NCBI GenBank assembly: GCA_003155275.1
Contig: PMCC01000171.1
Span: forward strand, 1 to 8,312
Direction of reading: 5' to 3'
Length of the DNA: 8,312 nt
Source of the DNA: Actinomycetota bacterium
GTDB lineage: Bacteria > Actinomycetota > Humimicrobiia > Humimicrobiales > Humimicrobiaceae
Of the stretch, positions 6,129-8,312 are shown piece by piece. The position numbers and the translations under genes were made by a program. Positions within the stretch are counted from its first letter, which is position 1; each line of letters starts with the position of its first letter. The notes under the pieces were generated by a model. That model ran no database searches and was not told the origin of the DNA. It was given only the letters and a program-made list of their open reading frames with translations.

Positions 6129-6156
6129 TTTACAATTTCAATTAAAAATATATAAT
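6129..6156 (+). promoter_or_regulatory. Sigma70-type promoter of the MFS transporter gene
   Basis: TTTACA (6129-6134) and a consensus TATAAT (6151-6156) are separated by 16 bases. Transcription would start near 6163, leaving a leader of about 40 bases. The divergent region 5976-6204 holds no CG-centred palindrome like those of the LacI-type sites, so the transporter does not look like a member of that regulon. Confidence 0.5.
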
Positions 6157-6204
6157 TATCTGGTTTTTATATAGAATATATAAATAATTGACTACAAGTA
6201 TTCC

Positions 6205-7443
6205 ATGAAAATTTTTAGAGACTTTTTAACCCTTCCAAGAACAGTATATGTACTTTTTTTTGCCAGGATAATAAACAGCATAGGCAGTTTTGTGTACCCT
6301 CTTCTTGCAATCCTGCTGACACAAAAACTTGGGTTTGATGCAAGAGCCGCAGGAACTATTACAACTGTCTGTATAGCAGCAGGCGGCCTGGGAATGCTTA
6401 TTGGTGGGAAACTGGCCGATAAAATCGGCAGGAAAAAATTATTTTTAATTTCAAGCATTGCAGGAGCAGCTGCATTTATGGTATGCGCTTTTCTTGGCAT
6501 ATCTAGAACTATTGTATATTTTATACTGGCAGGCAATTTTTTAAGCATTGCACAGTGGCCGACAATAGACGCAATGGTCACAGATACCACAACTAAAGAC
6601 AACAGGCAAAATGCATTTTCGCTGCTTTATCTCGGTACAAATATCGGGATTGCGGTAGGGCCTTTAATTGCGGGCTTTTTAATAACCAATCATTTGAAGT
6701 GGTTTTTCTTAATAGACAGTATAACCACTTTCCTGTCCCTTATCCCGGTAATAATATTCATAAAAGATACCACACCAACGAAAGATGAGATTGAAGCTGT
6801 GCCCGATACCGATACTGAAAGAGCTGAGAAAGGAAATGTTTTTAAAGCGCTTTTGCAGCGGCCGGTGCTCTTAATATTTACTTTCATTGCGATATTTATT
6901 TCACTGGTCTATGCGCAGTATACTTTCGGGCTGCCGTTGTTTGTTAACAGTATTTTTGGCGCCTCAGGGCCGAAAACATTCGGTTTGTTAATGACTATCA
7001 ATGCCAGCCTTGTGGTAGTGTTTACACTTTTTGTGATTTCTTTTACGAAAAGATTTAAACCGCTGCAAAGTATAGTTATAGGTATTCTTTTATATGCCAT
7101 TGGTTTTGGTATCCTCTATTTTTCAGGAAACATTTACCTGTTTATCATTTCAACAATTTTATGGACAACTGGTGAGATTATTATCACTGTAAACATCGAG
7201 GTCTTCATTGCAAATAACTCCCCTATAACCCACAGGGGAAGATTTTTTGCAACAATAGCTTTCGTACAGGAGTCAGGTTTTGCGGTTTCACCGATGCTGG
7301 CAGGATTTTTTATTGCAAGCTTTGGAATAAGAAAAATATGGCCTATGGTATCACTGTTTGCTTTTATAGCCGCTTTACTTATGACGGGTTTATATTTTCT
7401 GCAAAAATCAAAACAACTAAAGCAGTTAAATATGAAAAAATAA
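6205..7443 (+). CDS. Major facilitator superfamily transporter (DHA1-like, 12 helices)
   Basis: A cytoplasmic-membrane secondary transporter of 412 residues with hydrophobic stretches consistent with 12 helices in two halves, joined by a charged central loop (about 188-212, with an acidic run around 194-206). Motif A follows helix 2: GGKLADKIGRKK (67-78), with its G, D and basic residues intact. R134 and the NIGIAVGPLIAGFL segment (146-159) match the helix 4-5 region of drug/sugar efflux-type MFS proteins. Such proteins export drugs or metabolites, or import sugars, by proton antiport or symport; the substrate cannot be assigned. No Shine-Dalgarno is evident before the ATG, although a good promoter is. 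The N-terminus MKIFRDFLTLPRTVYVLF fits the family, so the start is kept. It ends with tandem TAA TAA. Confidence 0.92.
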   Translation: MKIFRDFLTLPRTVYVLFFARIINSIGSFVYPLLAILLTQKLGFDARAAGTITTVCIAAGGLGMLIGGKLADKIGRKKLFLISSIAGAAAFMVCAFLGISRTIVYFILAGNFLSIAQWPTIDAMVTDTTTKDNRQNAFSLLYLGTNIGIAVGPLIAGFLITNHLKWFFLIDSITTFLSLIPVIIFIKDTTPTKDEIEAVPDTDTERAEKGNVFKALLQRPVLLIFTFIAIFISLVYAQYTFGLPLFVNSIFGASGPKTFGLLMTINASLVVVFTLFVISFTKRFKPLQSIVIGILLYAIGFGILYFSGNIYLFIISTILWTTGEIIITVNIEVFIANNSPITHRGRFFATIAFVQESGFAVSPMLAGFFIASFGIRKIWPMVSLFAFIAALLMTGLYFLQKSKQLKQLNMKK

Positions 7444-7446
7444 TAA

Positions 7447-7635
7447 TATTATGGGGTCTACCCCATAAGTCGTTTTGAATATTTCATTGAAAAAGCTATT
7501 GAATCCAGAATATTTGGAGACATGTTTAGCTTATTACCTCTTGATGAAGATAATAATGAAAAAGATATATCATCTTCTTTAGCTAAATATGAATTTAAGT
7601 TTATATCAAAACCATCCCCACTAATTGTTTTTTAG
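7447..7635 (+). pseudogene. C-terminal remnant of an unidentified protein
   Basis: A frame without a usable start codon runs from after the MFS TAA TAA to TAG at 7633-7635, in the same frame as the MFS gene (62 codons). It reads YYGVYPISRFEYFIEKAIES, then RIFGDMFSLLPLDEDNN, and ends KFISKPSPLIVF. The mix of charged, hydrophobic and aromatic residues looks like genuine protein, and the stretch appears more AT-rich than the flanking genes. The last bases overlap the stop of the convergent DUF89 gene. This is most simply the decayed 3' end of a lost or imported gene; the family is not recognised. No ATG precedes it, and internal M-F-S would leave only a very short peptide. Confidence 0.45.
7449..7468 (+). 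terminator. 9-bp-arm palindrome after the MFS gene: terminator or REP-like element
   Basis: TTATGGGGT and ACCCCATAA are perfect 9-base inverted arms with only CT between them, starting 5 bases after the MFS stop codon. As RNA it would fold as an 8-bp stem with a UCUA loop, followed by GTCGTTTTG, a poor T-tract. The GGGGTC...ACCCC core is reminiscent of short REP palindromes linked to IS200-like (RAYT) transposases. Only one copy was seen in the window, so this is a guess. It lies in the first codons of the open remnant that follows. Confidence 0.45.
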
Positions 7636-8312
7636 TTTTCATTTTTAAAGATGACTATTTCATCAACTTTATGTTTGTGGTCAAGCATATTTGCGATGAC
7701 ATTACACTTGATTTTTAAAAGAAAATATAGGTTCTTTTTCTCATCGATTAAGGCTTCCAGGTTACCCTGCCCTTTTGAAATAACAAGGTCCGCCTCCCTG
7801 AAACATTGATTAAATTCTTCTGAACAAGTTGGAAGATGCGCTGCAGGCATGTCAACACCTGTGGTGATTACTTTCACCACTTTATCAATTCCTGTCATTA
7901 TTGCATCATCGATTGTCGAATCATTTAAAGTATGGCCTCCCCTGACAGAATAAATAATCATGCCTTCTTTGGCAAAATGCCTGTTTAAAAATTCAATAAA
8001 AAGCTTGTCGAACACTATTTCCCCTGCATTATCACCAATTACAAGTATTTTTTTCGCTTTTAATATTTCATTTTTTAGCCTGCCCATCATTTTTGCGTCA
8101 AGGGGCTGTTTAAGTGCAGTTTCAACAGAACTTTTTAGATAATCCTTTGACATCTTTTTGCCCTGCATGACATCAATGCTGTTCCCTGCAAGGCACAGCC
8201 TCAAAGCCATTTCGAAATGGTTGTCGGACTTCTCTATTTTTTCTCTATATCCTTCGCTTAAACTCAAACAGATCCTGTTAAACTCCTTTTTAAAATCCAA
8301 ATATGGGTCTAT
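7632..8312 (-). CDS. DUF89/ARMT1-like metal-dependent phosphatase, 5' end outside the window
   Basis: A DUF89 (ARMT1-like) protein, a family proposed as damage-control phosphatases that hydrolyse reactive or damaged phosphometabolites with Mn, Co or Ni. The frame is open to the window edge; the first visible residues, I-D-P-Y-L-D-F-K-K, match the internal D-P-Y segment of full-length members. The apparent TTG start at 8300 is therefore not the real start. About 226 residues are visible of an expected 280-290; the N-terminal part, where many bacterial/archaeal members carry a CxxC motif, is missing. Hallmarks counted from 8300: I-G-D90-N91-A-G-E (metal site), VRGGHTLNDST (119-129), ISKGQGNLEAL (174-184) and FLLKIKC (193-199). 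The gene is convergent with the MFS gene and is not obviously tied to the LacI-controlled genes. Confidence 0.9.
   Translation of the reverse strand: MDPYLDFKKEFNRICLSLSEGYREKIEKSDNHFEMALRLCLAGNSIDVMQGKKMSKDYLKSSVETALKQPLDAKMMGRLKNEILKAKKILVIGDNAGEIVFDKLFIEFLNRHFAKEGMIIYSVRGGHTLNDSTIDDAIMTGIDKVVKVITTGVDMPAAHLPTCSEEFNQCFREADLVISKGQGNLEALIDEKKNLYFLLKIKCNVIANMLDHKHKVDEIVIFKNEN

Noticed and set aside
6192..6602. 136-codon minus-strand open frame
   Set aside because: Antisense to the N-terminal half of the MFS transporter; its hydrophobic, repetitive composition mirrors the membrane helices on the other strand.
7632..8300. TTG at 8300 as the start of the DUF89 gene
   Set aside because: The frame stays open to the window edge and the residues before the TTG (I-D-P-Y) match the internal D-P-Y segment of the family, so the gene starts outside the window.

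Overview
The window is AT-rich DNA (roughly 60-65% A+T by eye) with bacterial signals: Shine-Dalgarno sites, sigma70-type promoters and a LacI-family regulator. The genes suggest an anaerobe: an Fe-S flavin oxidoreductase, sugar-type TIM-barrel and Gfo/Idh enzymes, and a DUF89/ARMT1 phosphatase. A clostridial or deep-branching uncultured anaerobic lineage would fit, but the sequence alone does not settle the taxon. No rRNA, tRNA, CRISPR array or intact insertion sequence was seen.

Layout. Five genes lie on the minus strand from 187 to 5975, in transcription order: metallophosphoesterase (5975-5481), Old Yellow Enzyme-type oxidoreductase with a 4Fe-4S motif (5265-4024), sugar isomerase/epimerase-like TIM barrel (3777-2938), LacI-family regulator (2548-1520) and Gfo/Idh/MocA oxidoreductase (1305-187). 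An MFS transporter (6205-7443) is divergent from the phosphoesterase. It converges on a DUF89/ARMT1-like gene (8312-7632, minus) whose 5' end lies outside the window. Gaps between genes are wide (about 190-390 bases), so several genes probably have their own promoters.

Regulation. The clearest non-coding signal is a LacI-type operator. A perfect palindrome TTATACGTATAA (3925-3936) lies just downstream of a good promoter for the TIM-barrel gene. A near-identical copy, TTATACGTTTAA (2609-2620), with an extra half-site 12 bases away, lies just downstream of a promoter for the regulator gene. The inference is that the regulator represses itself and the TIM-barrel gene. The 389-base gap 2549-2937 holds the regulator promoter and operator, a short hairpin, AT-rich palindromes, a three-copy 12-bp tandem repeat and a 12-bp-stem hairpin ending the TIM-barrel transcript; I see no gene in it.

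Function. Oxidoreductase + TIM-barrel isomerase/lyase + regulator + flavin reductase is a plausible small carbohydrate or glycoside catabolic locus; the substrate cannot be read from sequence. Two short open frames look like decayed gene ends: 1395-1493 (minus), between the regulator and the Gfo/Idh gene, and 7447-7635 (plus), between the transporter and the DUF89 gene. The second begins inside a 9-bp-arm palindrome.
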